Of a stretch of 64,000 nucleotides of DNA, positions 9,342 through 17,922 are shown piece after piece. The notes beneath the pieces were generated by a model. It was given only the letters and a program-made list of their open reading frames with translations. It ran no database searches and was not told the DNA's origin. The stretch is from Marinococcus halophilus (GTDB lineage Bacteria; Bacillota; Bacilli; Bacillales; Marinococcaceae). Position 1 is the stretch's first letter. Each line of letters opens with the position of its first letter. Location of the stretch: assembly GCF_002265875.1 (NCBI RefSeq), contig NZ_NPFA01000005.1, positions 62,001 through 126,000 of the forward strand, in the 5' to 3' direction. The position numbers and the translations under genes are program-made.

Positions 9342-9376
9342 AGACGGATGCTCATGTGGGCATCCGTCTTTTTTGT
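9342..9376 (+). terminator. Sugar porter terminator
   Basis: AGACGGATGC pairs with GCATCCGTCT around a short loop and is followed by a run of T. Confidence 0.9.
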
Positions 9377-9440
9377 GGTTTTAATTATACAGGGCACGGA
9401 AATACGTATCATACATACTCATTTCTAAAGGAGGAGCATG

Positions 9441-10307
9441 ATGAGCGAAGAAACGAACGAAAAGCTTTATAATCCAATGGCAGACAAATATCTGCCGATG
9501 ACATCGGTGAAGAGTGGCAAAGAGCACACTGTGGCTCCGGGGGTTCATGCTTATACAAATAAAATTGTTAATATCTGCACCGTGGAGCAGCATAACAATA
9601 ACAACAACTGGGTGCTGATTGATACGGGTATGCCTAAATCTTCAGAAAAAGTTATTCAGGCAGTCGAAGACTTATACGGAACAAACAATAAACCAAACGC
9701 TATCATTCTAACCCACGGCCATTTTGACCATGTGGGCACCGTGGTGGAGCTCGTTAAAAAATGGGATGTCCCCGTTTACGCCCACCCGGAAGAAATGCCT
9801 TATCTGACCGGACAGAAAGCATATCCAAAAGCGGACAGCTCTGTAGACCGCGGACTCGTTGCGAAAATGTCGCCAAGGTTTCCAATTGAACCAATCGATT
9901 TAGGAGACGTTGTGCAGCCTCTCCCATCCGATGGTTCCGTCCCATATTTGAATGAATGGAAATGGCTGCACACACCTGGGCACACGCCGGGGCATATTTC
10001 ATTATTCCGGGAAGAAGACCGGACGCTTATTGCCGGTGACGCTTTTGTTACCGTAAAACAAGAGTCTCTTTCCCGCGTAACAACGCAGAAGCTTGAAATC
10101 CACGGCCCGCCAAAATATTTAACGATGGACTGGAGTGCAGCTAAAAAGTCTGTCGAGAAGTTAAACCAGCTCGAGCCGGCAGCTGCCGTTACGGGCCACG
10201 GCATGCCAATTCGCGGCAACGCGCTAAGCGATGGACTTCAAAAGCTTGCAGATGACTTTGATAACCTCGCCGTACCGGAAACACAGACGCACGACACCCG
10301 GCAATAG
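9441..10307 (+). CDS. Metallo-beta-lactamase fold hydrolase
   Basis: Zinc-dependent hydrolase of the glyoxalase II/lactonase-like branch; the substrate is unknown. The 288-residue protein has the metal motif THGHFDHVG near residue 90, the second-shell HTPGHTPGHIS near 175, IAGDAF with the bridging Asp, and the late His in TGHGMP. Two adjacent ATGs follow AAAGGAGG; the second has the better six-base spacing and is used. It is convergent with pta and shares a terminator with it. No pathway partner is adjacent. Confidence 0.88.
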   Translation: MSEETNEKLYNPMADKYLPMTSVKSGKEHTVAPGVHAYTNKIVNICTVEQHNNNNNWVLIDTGMPKSSEKVIQAVEDLYGTNNKPNAIILTHGHFDHVGTVVELVKKWDVPVYAHPEEMPYLTGQKAYPKADSSVDRGLVAKMSPRFPIEPIDLGDVVQPLPSDGSVPYLNEWKWLHTPGHTPGHISLFREEDRTLIAGDAFVTVKQESLSRVTTQKLEIHGPPKYLTMDWSAAKKSVEKLNQLEPAAAVTGHGMPIRGNALSDGLQKLADDFDNLAVPETQTHDTRQ

Positions 10308-10310
10308 CAC

Positions 10311-10348
10311 AAAAAAGCCTTCCGGAGAAAACTTCCGGAAGGTTTCTT
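10311..10348. terminator. Bidirectional terminator between the MBL hydrolase gene and pta
   Basis: CCTTCCGGA and TTCCGGAAGG form a stem around GAAAAC. A-rich sequence lies on the left and T-rich on the right, so both convergent transcripts can end here. Confidence 0.88.
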
Positions 10349-10353
10349 TACTT

Positions 10354-11358
10354 TTATGATCCTTTATTTGCCACTGCTTCACGTTCGGTGATAGCCTGCT
10401 TGGCAGTGATCAGGGAAAGCTTATAAACATCGTCTATGCTGCAGCCTCTTGAAAGATCGTTTACCGGCTTGTTCAAGCCCTGGAGAATCGGGCCGATAGC
10501 ATCATAGCCACCGAGACGCTGGGCGATTTTATAGCCAAGATTTCCTGACTCAAGGCTTGGGAAAATAAATATATTCGCCTCGCCGCGGAGCGGAGACTCC
10601 GGTGCTTTCTTCTGAGCTACAGCCGGGACAAACGCAGCATCAAACTGGAACTCCCCGTCGATAACAAGGTCTGGACGAGTCTCCTGGGCCGTTTTTGTCG
10701 CCTCAGACACCTTCTGGGTTTCCATGGAGGCAGCCGAGCCTTTGGTAGAGAAGCTGAGCATCGCTACTTTTGGATCGATATCAAACGATTTCGCCGTTTC
10801 CGCGGTGGAAATAGCAATCTCTGCCAATTCGTCAGCGTTTGGCGATATATTAATAGCGCAGTCTGCGAATACGAATTTCTGGTCTTCTTTCACCATAATG
10901 AAGACGCCGGACGTTTTTTGAATACCTGGCTTCGTTTTAATAATTTGAAGCGCCGGACGGACGGTATCTCCAGTAGAGTGGGCGGCCCCGCTGACAAGTC
11001 CGTCTGCGAAATCCATATATACGAGCATCGTGCCAAAATAATTGACGTCTGTCAGCTTTTCTTTTGCTGTCCGCTCTGTCTCTTTTCCTTTTCGGCGGGC
11101 TACAAAAGCTGCTACAAGCTCGTCCATTTTTTCATACGTTTTTGGATTGAAGATCGTAACGTTATCCAGAGAGACACCTAAATTCGTGGCACGCGTTTCT
11201 ATTTCCTGTTCATCTCCAATGAGAATAGGTGTGAGGACATTCTCTTCTCCCAAACGCGAAGCTGCCTGAACAACACGGTCGTCGTCTCCTTCCGGCAGTA
11301 CGATGGAAGGATGCTCTTTTTTCACCTGATCGTAAATGGATGCGAAAAGATCGCTCAA
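10354..11358 (-). CDS. pta: Phosphate acetyltransferase
   Basis: Interconverts acetyl-CoA and acetyl phosphate in overflow and acetate metabolism. The 334 residues match the short bacterial Pta/EutD form, with DGLVSGAAHSTGDTVRPAL, the phosphate-binding AMLSFSTKGSA and the C-terminal GPILQGLNKPVNDLSRG. The start is a TTG, six bases after GAGGAGGT. The longer frame from an upstream ATG runs through this ribosome site and is rejected. It is divergent from hemQ, as B. subtilis ywfJ is close to ywfI. Upstream, around 11469-11495, an inverted repeat includes a cre-like half-site. Confidence 0.95.
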   Translation of the reverse strand: MSDLFASIYDQVKKEHPSIVLPEGDDDRVVQAASRLGEENVLTPILIGDEQEIETRATNLGVSLDNVTIFNPKTYEKMDELVAAFVARRKGKETERTAKEKLTDVNYFGTMLVYMDFADGLVSGAAHSTGDTVRPALQIIKTKPGIQKTSGVFIMVKEDQKFVFADCAINISPNADELAEIAISTAETAKSFDIDPKVAMLSFSTKGSAASMETQKVSEATKTAQETRPDLVIDGEFQFDAAFVPAVAQKKAPESPLRGEANIFIFPSLESGNLGYKIAQRLGGYDAIGPILQGLNKPVNDLSRGCSIDDVYKLSLITAKQAITEREAVANKGS

Positions 11359-11388
11359 CAAAATACCTCCTCTAAATATTGTAAACAA

Positions 11389-11718
11389 GTGTATATCGTA
11401 TTGATTTTATTGTAGTAGTTTTTCAGATGTTACGCGAAGCTTTTGAAGCCTGCCTCAAGATTGTCTATTATGAAAATGCCTGTTTCGTTTTCATACATTA
11501 GCATACTCCTTCTGCCGTGAAAAATAAACCAAGACGAATAAATTCAATGATTTGTAAATTTTCACACTTTTGACTTCTTTTAATTCCTGGCACAGAGGGC
11601 ATTAACATTTACCAAAGGCGGCTGCTCCTGTCACAAATTGCTCAATCATATTCGTTTTGGACGCTCGTGTACTATGGTATAGTGGGCAACGGAAGGTTTA
11701 GAAGAAGGAGGAATCAAG
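11389..11718. other. Divergent pta-hemQ intergenic region
   Basis: This stretch without a gene holds a 27-bp inverted repeat, TATGAAAA...TTTTCATA (11469-11495), which may act on pta. A weak hemQ promoter candidate is also present (TTGGAC 11657, TATAGT 11678, only 15 bp apart). The remainder is AT-rich with no further recognised signal. Confidence 0.5.
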
Positions 11719-12468
11719 ATGAGCGAAGCTTCTCAAACACTGGACGGCTGGTACTGTCTCCACGACTTCCGCCACTTTAACTGGCATGCATGGAAGCAGG
11801 TGCCAAGCGAAGAGCGCGACCAGATGGTCAACGAATTTCATCGTATGATTGAAGGATTCCAAAAGGTCGAAGAGGCTGAAAAAGGAAGCCATGCTTTATA
11901 CACAATCGTCGGACAAAAAGCTGATTTTGTTATTATGGTGCTTCGTGAAACGATGGAAGAAATTCATGATATTGAACTTGCTTTTGATAAATCCGGGCTG
12001 GCAGCTTACACCACCCCTGCCTATTCGTACGTTTCCATTGTGGAGCTTGGAAACTATACGCCACCGGAAGATGACAGTGATCCTCTTGATAACCCGTGGA
12101 TCCGTGGCCGCATTTATCCTATTTTGCCGAAATGGGAGCATTTCTGTTTCTACCCGATGGATAAAAAACGGGAAGGCGAAGACAACTGGTACTCACTGCC
12201 GATTGATAAACGCCGCGAACTAATGAAGGCCCACGGCATGACCGGACGGCAGTATGCTGGAAAAGTAAAACAGATTATTACCGGCTCTACCGGCCTCGAT
12301 GACTGGGAGTGGGGAGTTACTTTATTTGCTCATGACGCTCTTCAGTTTAAAAAGCTCGTATACGAAATGCGTTTTGATGAAGTTTCTGCCCGTTACGGGG
12401 ATTTCGGAGCGTTTTATGTCGGAAATATTCTCGAACCCGAAAAGATTCAGTCTTATTTTTCCGTATAA
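11719..12468 (+). CDS. hemQ: Coproheme decarboxylase (chlorite dismutase-like)
   Basis: Last enzyme of the Gram-positive heme pathway; decarboxylates Fe-coproporphyrin III to heme b using peroxide. The 249 residues match HemQ (YwfI). Visible landmarks are [15 protein letters not shown], the catalytic Tyr region [19 protein letters not shown] (with the proximal His in AHG), and [10 protein letters not shown] followed by [21 protein letters not shown] is well spaced before the ATG. Other heme genes are not in the window. A perfect terminator closes the transcript. Confidence 0.95.
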   Translation: MSEASQTLDGWYCLHDFRHFNWHAWKQVPSEERDQMVNEFHRMIEGFQKVEEAEKGSHALYTIVGQKADFVIMVLRETMEEIHDIELAFDKSGLAAYTTPAYSYVSIVELGNYTPPEDDSDPLDNPWIRGRIYPILPKWEHFCFYPMDKKREGEDNWYSLPIDKRRELMKAHGMTGRQYAGKVKQIITGSTGLDDWEWGVTLFAHDALQFKKLVYEMRFDEVSARYGDFGAFYVGNILEPEKIQSYFSV

Positions 12469-12474
12469 TAGAGC

Positions 12475-12514
12475 AAACCGCCAACAAGCGCATACGCTTG
12501 TTGGCGGTTTTTTG
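12475..12514 (+). terminator. hemQ terminator
   Basis: A 15-bp perfect stem (AACCGCCAACAAGCG and its complement) has loop CATAC and a run of T. Confidence 0.95.
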
Positions 12515-12539
12515 TCTCTTGAGAGAATTCATGCAGCTT

Positions 12540-12557
12540 CTATTTCCCGGGAAATAG
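12540..12557. repeat. Perfect 18-bp palindrome CTATTTCCCGGGAAATAG
   Basis: It lies just beyond the hemQ terminator. A near-identical palindrome occurs at 17378-17395 after arsB. There is no T-run, so it is more like a protein binding site than a terminator. Confidence 0.6.
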
Positions 12558-12751
12558 TTTAATTCTAAAAGCCTTTCACGCTTCTTCGGACACTGTATTC
12601 TTTCTACAATGTCTTCTACCGAATGCATACGGCATGCATACGGCCCGTCCATATTTTTATAAATGTATGCTTCCCTGGCTGCTGAAATATTAACCACCCT
12701 TTGGACCATCGAAACAGAAAGGTTCCGGCTCTTTTCACACCAGGTTCCAGG
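12558..12751. other. Intergenic DNA without a supported gene
   Basis: It contains a short tandem repeat of GCATACGG (about 12626-12643). A minus-strand frame is present but has no ribosome site. Nothing else is recognised. Confidence 0.4.
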
Positions 12752-12834
12752 TTGCTATTTTTACAGTTAAAGCTTATAATCATCCTCGGACTAAAATTGT
12801 ATGTGCCGTCGCTGCCTTTCTGGCGGCGATTTTT
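12752..12834 (+). promoter_or_regulatory. Promoter and leader terminator upstream of the TRIC channel gene
   Basis: TTGCTA (12752-12757) and TATAAT (12775-12780) are exactly 17 bp apart. Downstream, still before the gene, lies a terminator-like hairpin: TCGCTGCC (12809-12816), loop TTTCT, GGCGGCGA (12822-12829), then TTTTTAT. Transcripts from this promoter must pass it, so attenuation is possible. Confidence 0.65.
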
Positions 12835-12870
12835 ATATGAAGACGCATCATCCAGAAGAGGAGGAGCCGT

Positions 12871-13476
12871 ATGACCTGGGATATGCTGACCGTAATCGGC
12901 ACCATTGCGTTTTCCATCAGTGGGGCGATTGTTGCAATGGAAGAAGACCTTGATATATTCGGGGTATTATTTTTAGGATTTATTACTGCTTTTGGCGGGG
13001 GAGCGATTCGAAATATTTTAATCGGGGTTCCTGTATCCGAACTTTGGAGCCAGGGATTGTTTTTTCAAGTTTCTTTCTTTTCAATTTTGCTGTTCGTGTT
13101 GTTTCCAAACATCTTAATGAAGCACTGGCATAGCTGGGGGTCATTTTTTGATGCTATCGGCCTTGCTTCCTTTGCGATGCAGGGGGCCCTCTTCGCTGTG
13201 GAAATGGGGCATCCGCTCAGCGCTGTTATCGTGGCAGCAGTACTCACGGGCAGCGGCGGCGGGCTAATTCGCGACGTATTGGCCAACCGAAAGCCAATGG
13301 TGCTTCACTCCGAAGTTTACGCGCTTTGGGCACTCGTCGGCGGGCTGTTTATTGGAATGGGCTGGGTTACCGGCGGCTTTGGTCTCTTCTTATTATTCGT
13401 GCTGCTCGTTTCCGGACGTGTATGCTCCTACCGTTTTCAATGGAAGCTTCCCCATCGCACTATTCCATCCATGTAG
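12871..13476 (+). CDS. TRIC-family cation channel (YvgT-like, UPF0126)
   Basis: Small membrane protein with seven predicted spans, homologous in architecture to prokaryotic trimeric intracellular cation channels, which conduct monovalent cations. The 201 residues show the duplicated family pattern: FGGGAIRNILIG in the first half and TGSGGGLIRDVLANRKP in the second. GAGGAGG is placed well before the ATG. It is expressed from its own promoter with a possible attenuator. The neighbouring genes encode K+/H+ antiport, so monovalent-cation homeostasis is a shared theme. Confidence 0.88.
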   Translation: MTWDMLTVIGTIAFSISGAIVAMEEDLDIFGVLFLGFITAFGGGAIRNILIGVPVSELWSQGLFFQVSFFSILLFVLFPNILMKHWHSWGSFFDAIGLASFAMQGALFAVEMGHPLSAVIVAAVLTGSGGGLIRDVLANRKPMVLHSEVYALWALVGGLFIGMGWVTGGFGLFLLFVLLVSGRVCSYRFQWKLPHRTIPSM

Positions 13477-13481
13477 TTCCT

Positions 13482-13507
13482 CCTGCCGGTCCCCGGCAGG
13501 TTTTTTA
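13482..13507 (+). terminator. TRIC channel gene terminator
   Basis: CCTGCCGG and CCGGCAGG form a stem with a short loop, followed by TTTTTT. Confidence 0.92.
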
Positions 13508-13571
13508 TACCGTACGGGGCTTTAATGGTTATTATAATAATACATAAAGCAGAAGTTAAAAATAAATCCAT

Positions 13572-13609
13572 GAAAAAAGAGGCGCTCTATACAGAGCAGC
13601 CCTCCACAC
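13572..13609 (-). terminator. khtTU terminator
   Basis: On the minus strand GAGG..GCTCT pairs with AGAGC.CCTC around GTAT with small bulges, and is followed by TTTTTT. Confidence 0.7.
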
Positions 13610-13615
13610 TTTCAT

Positions 13616-14773
13616 TTATGCTGTTTTTTTGCTTCTTTTCTTGCCGTAGATGCCTGTAGCAATCTCCGGGGCTTTCTGGAACAAATATACTCCGATGAGA
13701 GCGGAAAGAAGAATAAAAATACTACTGAAGGTCCTTAGCGTACCAGTGGCAAGCGCCGCAATAATAATGGAGAATTCTCCGCGCTGAGTTAAAGACAAGC
13801 CTGCACGCAGGGCTACTTTGGACGACAGGCCATATAGCTTTCCACCTGCGAAGCCGACGATTATTTTAGCAGCCAACGACCAGGCGAGCAGTACGAGAAG
13901 CATTGGAATCATCGGTACTCCTTCCCCCACCTCAATGGTTGTTCCGAAGTAAACGAAAAACATCGGCAGCAGCAGGTCGCGAAAACGCACCACTAACCCT
14001 TCGAGCACGTCGCTTCGCTTGACTTCGGCCAGAATAATGCCTGCCAAAAAGGCGCCCAGCACTTCGGACAGATTCAAGTATAGGGCGATACCTCCATATG
14101 TGAGCGCAATACCAAATACGAAAAGGAGAAAAAAATCTTCATCCATATAGCGGTCCACGAATGAACGCAATTTTCGGAAAATAAGTATTCCGAGCAGTAC
14201 AGCTCCTGCGACTAATATAATAATTTGAACGAAGGTCCATCCCAGCGTGCCGACAGTAACCCCGCTGCCGACAGTCATACTGACAAGCACTGCCACCAGC
14301 ACCGGCGCAAATAAATCTTCAAAAATAAGAAGGCCAAGGATAAATTCCGACTCCGGACTGGCCATTCGTTTAGAGTTCTCAAGCATTTTAGCTGTAATCG
14401 AGGAACTCGTGGCATAGACGACTCCACCTATAATCAATGCTTCAAGCCATCCAAGCTCAAACAAAAGCGCAATACCAGTCGTGACCCCGAAGCTGAGGAC
14501 AATATCAAGAATACCAGCCCGAAAAACTTTGGTGGCAACACGGATAAGCTGACGGACCGGAAATTCCATTCCCAGCATAAAAAACAGCAGGACAATCCCG
14601 ATCTCCCCTGCAAAATACAACAGATGCGAATCTGCCAGCCAGCTGCTGACGACAATTCCAATCAATAGATAGATAATGACGTCGGGGAACCGCATTTTAA
14701 AAGAGAGCCATCCCCCGATAAACAGCACGAGCAGCATCAGCCCCGCAGCAAGCAATTCAGGCATTTCCGGCAT
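13616..14773 (-). CDS. khtU: K+(NH4+)/H+ antiporter membrane subunit, CPA2 family
   Basis: Membrane subunit of a KhtTU-type K+ efflux antiporter that relieves K+ or alkali stress and toxic-electrophile stress. The 385 residues contain about twelve spans, with the CPA2 patterns FFMLGMEFPVRQL, GLLIFEDLFAPVLVAVL (conserved Asp in TM5/6) and SLTQRGEFSIII. Its ATG is six bases from the khtT stop, and GAAAGG lies in the khtT end, so the pair is translationally linked. The membrane part lacks a cytosolic RCK domain; that role falls to KhtT. Confidence 0.9.
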   Translation of the reverse strand: MPEMPELLAAGLMLLVLFIGGWLSFKMRFPDVIIYLLIGIVVSSWLADSHLLYFAGEIGIVLLFFMLGMEFPVRQLIRVATKVFRAGILDIVLSFGVTTGIALLFELGWLEALIIGGVVYATSSSITAKMLENSKRMASPESEFILGLLIFEDLFAPVLVAVLVSMTVGSGVTVGTLGWTFVQIIILVAGAVLLGILIFRKLRSFVDRYMDEDFFLLFVFGIALTYGGIALYLNLSEVLGAFLAGIILAEVKRSDVLEGLVVRFRDLLLPMFFVYFGTTIEVGEGVPMIPMLLVLLAWSLAAKIIVGFAGGKLYGLSSKVALRAGLSLTQRGEFSIIIAALATGTLRTFSSIFILLSALIGVYLFQKAPEIATGIYGKKRSKKTA

Positions 14774-14778
14774 AAGAA

Positions 14779-15276
14779 CTATCCTTTCGCCTTACAAACT
14801 TCTTCAAAGCGACCAATAATGTCTTTTTTTCCGACCACAAGAAGTGTGTCCCCGGCCTGAATGATGAAATCATCCTCGGGTTTCGGAAGAATATCCTTAT
14901 CTCTCATGATGCCAACGATAGAAACTCCCTCCGGTATTGAAGTCTGGGCTTCTTCCACCGAGCGTGTATCCATCTGGGAGCCTTTTTTCACTTTAATCCA
15001 GTCAACTAACATTTTCTTTCTCAATAAACGGAAGCGCTCAAAGCTTTCTTCATCCACCGGTTCATCGTGAACGCCTAGCAGGCGGGCACCCAGTTCCTTT
15101 GCTTCATCGGATGTGAATATAGTGGAAAACAGCGCCTCGTCATCGTCTTCGTCTTCAACGAAATAAATTTCTCTTTTACCGCTGTGGTGTACAATCATGA
15201 CCGTAGTGATACCGTCCCGGTTTTCAAACGATACTCGTTTTCCTACTCCAGGCAGGTCATGTTCTCTGATTCTCAT
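14779..15276 (-). CDS. khtT: K+/H+ antiporter regulatory subunit with TrkA-C domain
   Basis: Cytosolic regulatory subunit of the KhtU antiporter; in B. subtilis KhtT senses c-di-AMP and pH. The 165-residue length matches. An N-terminal domain beginning MRIREHDLPGVGKR precedes a C-terminal TrkA-C (RCK_C) domain around VSIVGIMRDKDILPKPEDDF and AGDTLLVVGKK. The start was chosen at the ATG after ACAGGAGG; an earlier ATG 12 codons upstream lacks a site. The third B. subtilis gene, khtS, is absent; a flavin reductase lies upstream instead. Confidence 0.88.
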   Translation of the reverse strand: MRIREHDLPGVGKRVSFENRDGITTVMIVHHSGKREIYFVEDEDDDEALFSTIFTSDEAKELGARLLGVHDEPVDEESFERFRLLRKKMLVDWIKVKKGSQMDTRSVEEAQTSIPEGVSIVGIMRDKDILPKPEDDFIIQAGDTLLVVGKKDIIGRFEEVCKAKG

Positions 15277-15308
15277 TTGCCATTCCTCCTGTGCCTTTTC
15301 TTTATCCG

Positions 15309-15854
15309 TCAAAAACGGTGCATCCAGCTGTCAAACGCCTCCACGAATTTTCGTACGTGCCGCGTTATTTTTTCATCTTCAAGCATACCTGAATCTTTGT
15401 TCGTTTTTTTTGCCACTCCTGCCACCAGCATTTTCGGCCCGGGCATCACATAGGCCTCGGCTGCTGTAAGTGTCTGCCGGACCTGGTACTGCGATAAGGC
15501 CGTGCCGCCACTGCCGGGAGTTGCTCCGGCAAGCGCAAAAGCACGGTGGGTCAGAGCAGAATGGGCAGGTGGACTCGACGCCCAGTCCAGGGCATTTTTT
15601 ACCACCCCCGGCATCCCATTGTTGTATTCCGGGGTCACGATAATGACTCCATCGGCACGCATCATTGCAAGCTTGAGCTTTACTACGGCTTCAGGGGTCC
15701 CCACTTCTTCTACATCGGCATGATAGAGCGGAATATGATGCAAAAATGCTTCCTCAACTTCCCAATGCTCCGGAAACTCTGCTTTCATCAAATCCAACAG
15801 CTTTCGATTGTAGGATTCCTTCCGCAGACTCCCGCAGATTACTGTTACGTTCAT
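15309..15854 (-). CDS. NADPH-dependent FMN reductase / quinone reductase-like flavoprotein
   Basis: Flavodoxin-fold oxidoreductase of the SsuE/ChrR/azoreductase type that reduces FMN, quinones or related acceptors. The 181-residue protein begins MNVTVICGSLRKESYNRKL, with the phosphate-binding loop GSLRKESYN, and has the family motif VTPEYNNGMPGVVKNALDW. The chosen ATG has GGGGGA upstream; a 13-codon extension is possible. It ends 32 bp before khtT on the same strand and may be cotranscribed. That would fit a joint response to electrophiles, since quinones activate many K+ efflux systems; this is inference. Confidence 0.85.
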   Translation of the reverse strand: MNVTVICGSLRKESYNRKLLDLMKAEFPEHWEVEEAFLHHIPLYHADVEEVGTPEAVVKLKLAMMRADGVIIVTPEYNNGMPGVVKNALDWASSPPAHSALTHRAFALAGATPGSGGTALSQYQVRQTLTAAEAYVMPGPKMLVAGVAKKTNKDSGMLEDEKITRHVRKFVEAFDSWMHRF

Positions 15855-15970
15855 CTGTTCCCCCGTCATAAACTTCACCGCCTTTACGATCACCTTCTAG
15901 CCTCATTATACATTTTTTCTACTCTTTTACTCTAGCAATCATACTTTTTTTAAAAGATTAGAGACGTGTT

Positions 15971-16009
15971 TTGACTTCTCGGTTTATTTACATTAGCATA
16001 TGCTTATAT
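15971..16009 (+). promoter_or_regulatory. arsB promoter region with inverted repeat
   Basis: TTGACT (15971) and TAGCAT (15994) are 17 bp apart. A perfect AGCATATGCT palindrome (15995-16004) overlaps the -10, as expected for repressor control such as ArsR. No arsR gene is adjacent. Confidence 0.4.
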
Positions 16010-16063
16010 AATAAAATCAATAAACGGAAGCCGCATCGTTTTCGGCCCCGCCTGGAGGTACTT

Positions 16064-17362
16064 ATGGACACCCTATTCGCAATCATTATCTTTCTTATCA
16101 CACTTGTATTAGTTATTTGGCAGCCGAAAAACTTAAATATTGGCTGGTCAGCCTGTGGAGGCGCAATTATCGCTCTCATCGCAGGGGTAGTGAGCTTCGG
16201 TGACGTTGAAACCGTCATCGGAATCGTATGGAACGCTACCCTCGCCTTTGTTGCTATTATCATTATCAGCCTGATTTTGGACAGGATAGGCTTTTTTGAA
16301 TGGGCCGCTCTGCATATGGCTAAAATCGCCGGAGGCAGCGGCCTGCGGATGTTTATTTACATAATTCTGCTTGGAGCTGTTGTGGCAGCACTTTTCGCCA
16401 ACGACGGAGCCGCCCTGATACTAACGCCGATCGTGCTGGCGATGGTCAGAGCGCTCGAGTTCAAAGAACGTATGATTCTTCCGTTTGTCATGGCCAGCGG
16501 CTTTATCGCCGATACCGCTTCCCTGCCGCTGATTATCAGCAACCTCGTCAATATTGTTTCCGCCGACTTTTTCGGTATCGGCTTTATTGAATATGCTACC
16601 CGGATGATTATCCCGAATTTCTTCTCTATCGGGGCAAGCCTTCTTGTTTTGTACCTTTTTTTCCGAAAAGATCTTCCCGGACGGTATGACGTCAAGAAAG
16701 TCAAAAATCCAAAGGACGCGATTCGGGACGTCAAAATGTTCCGGCTTTCCTGGGTGGTGCTCGCGGTCCTTCTCACCGGATACTTCGTCAGCGAGTTTGC
16801 AGCGGTCCCCGTTTCTGTTATTGCCGGTGTCGTGGCGTTATTCTTCCTGTTGATGGCCCGCCGCAGTCCGGCCGTTGAAACGGGCAAAGTATTAAAAGGA
16901 GCTCCCTGGGATATTGTTTTCTTTTCAGTAGGGATGTACGTCGTCGTTTACGGTCTCCAGAATGCCGGGCTTACCGAGCAGCTGGCGGTCGTGATACAGG
17001 CTGCTGCTGATCAGGGATTATTTGTCGGAACACTTTCGATGGGCTTTATTGCCGCTCTCTTGTCCTCTATCATGAATAACATGCCGACAGTGATGATTGA
17101 CGCTCTGGCTATTTCAGAAACAGCTGTGTCCGGCACGGTACGCGAAGGCCTTATTTACGCCAATGTGATCGGCAGCGACCTTGGGCCAAAGATAACACCA
17201 ATCGGGTCACTCGCTACTCTGCTGTGGCTTCATGTGCTGCGACAGTTCGGCTTTCATATTTCCTGGGCTTATTACTTTAAAGTCGGTATCATTTTGACCA
17301 TTCCTACGCTGTTTATTACTCTTGCCGGCCTATACGTATGGCTTTTAATCATTGGAAACTGA
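16064..17362 (+). CDS. arsB: Arsenite/antimonite efflux membrane protein
   Basis: ArsB-type permease (IT superfamily) that expels arsenite, alone or with an ATPase. At 432 residues it closely follows the enterobacterial ArsB pattern: [15 protein letters not shown] at the N-terminus, [37 protein letters not shown], then [10 protein letters not shown] and [21 protein letters not shown] in the second half. GGAGGT lies four bases before the ATG. It stands alone, with no arsR, arsC or arsA beside it. No clear terminator follows, only a palindrome at 17378. Confidence 0.94.
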   Translation: MDTLFAIIIFLITLVLVIWQPKNLNIGWSACGGAIIALIAGVVSFGDVETVIGIVWNATLAFVAIIIISLILDRIGFFEWAALHMAKIAGGSGLRMFIYIILLGAVVAALFANDGAALILTPIVLAMVRALEFKERMILPFVMASGFIADTASLPLIISNLVNIVSADFFGIGFIEYATRMIIPNFFSIGASLLVLYLFFRKDLPGRYDVKKVKNPKDAIRDVKMFRLSWVVLAVLLTGYFVSEFAAVPVSVIAGVVALFFLLMARRSPAVETGKVLKGAPWDIVFFSVGMYVVVYGLQNAGLTEQLAVVIQAAADQGLFVGTLSMGFIAALLSSIMNNMPTVMIDALAISETAVSGTVREGLIYANVIGSDLGPKITPIGSLATLLWLHVLRQFGFHISWAYYFKVGIILTIPTLFITLAGLYVWLLIIGN

Positions 17363-17377
17363 GCGGAAAACGATCGA

Positions 17378-17395
17378 CTATTTCCTGGGAAATAT
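17378..17395. repeat. Second copy of the CTATTTCC-type palindrome
   Basis: CTATTTCCTGGGAAATAT differs from the 12540 copy at two positions. It starts 16 bp after the arsB stop and about 230 bp before the next gene. Confidence 0.55.
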
Positions 17396-17628
17396 AACGT
17401 GTTCTATGTTCGAAATAGGGGCATCCGCCATGTTTCCTGTATGAATTATTTGAATAACAGCGGTTTTGTTGTTACCCTTGGCAGAGTTGCAAATAATAAA
17501 GATCCAGCGCCCGGCTTCGCGCATTTTATGCTTTGCGGAGAGCAGGGGATGTATTCAGCAGTTTGCAGAACCAGAAAAAAAGGTATAGCTATATTCTATA
17601 CAGGTTTAAAAACAAAGGAGGCTCACCC

Positions 17629-17910
17629 TTGGAAATTACAAACGGTGCTAAAGCAGTACTAGAACCACTTATGGAAGAAAACAACATGGATCACCTTCGC
17701 GTAGCAGTCGAAGAGATGGAAGATTCCTCTCAAATCGGCCTTGTGCTTCAGGATCCGCAGGAAAACGACCAGGTGGTAGAAGCAAACGGCATTAAAGTAG
17801 CAGTCGACAACCGGGTTACTGACTTGATGCAGGACGTTACACTCGACACGCAGGAGAACGATGACGGCGAAACACAGCTCGTGATGGCCGGACTTCCGGA
17901 AGCTGAATAA
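17629..17910 (+). CDS. HesB/IscA-like fold protein without the cluster-binding cysteines
   Basis: This 93-residue acidic protein begins at a TTG preceded by AAAGGAGG. The pattern EITNGAKAVLEPLMEENN, then GLVLQDPQENDQVVEANGIKVAVD, resembles the HesB/YadR/YfhF (IscA-like) fold, often annotated as iron-sulfur assembly or adhesin in Bacillaceae. No cysteine is present, so it cannot hold a cluster in the IscA way. A structural or scaffold role is possible. It lies between arsB and the sigma-54 alcohol dehydrogenase, with its own terminator. The family call is tentative. Confidence 0.6.
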   Translation: MEITNGAKAVLEPLMEENNMDHLRVAVEEMEDSSQIGLVLQDPQENDQVVEANGIKVAVDNRVTDLMQDVTLDTQENDDGETQLVMAGLPEAE

Positions 17911-17922
17911 TTAAACGCCATC

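Noticed and set aside
12347-12709. Minus-strand frame of 120 codons with a plausible-looking N-terminal half
   Set aside because: It has no ribosome site, runs through the hemQ terminator and continues antisense to the hemQ coding end.
17399-17662. Plus-strand frame after arsB
   Set aside because: It has no ribosome site and overlaps the well-supported start of the HesB-like gene in another frame.
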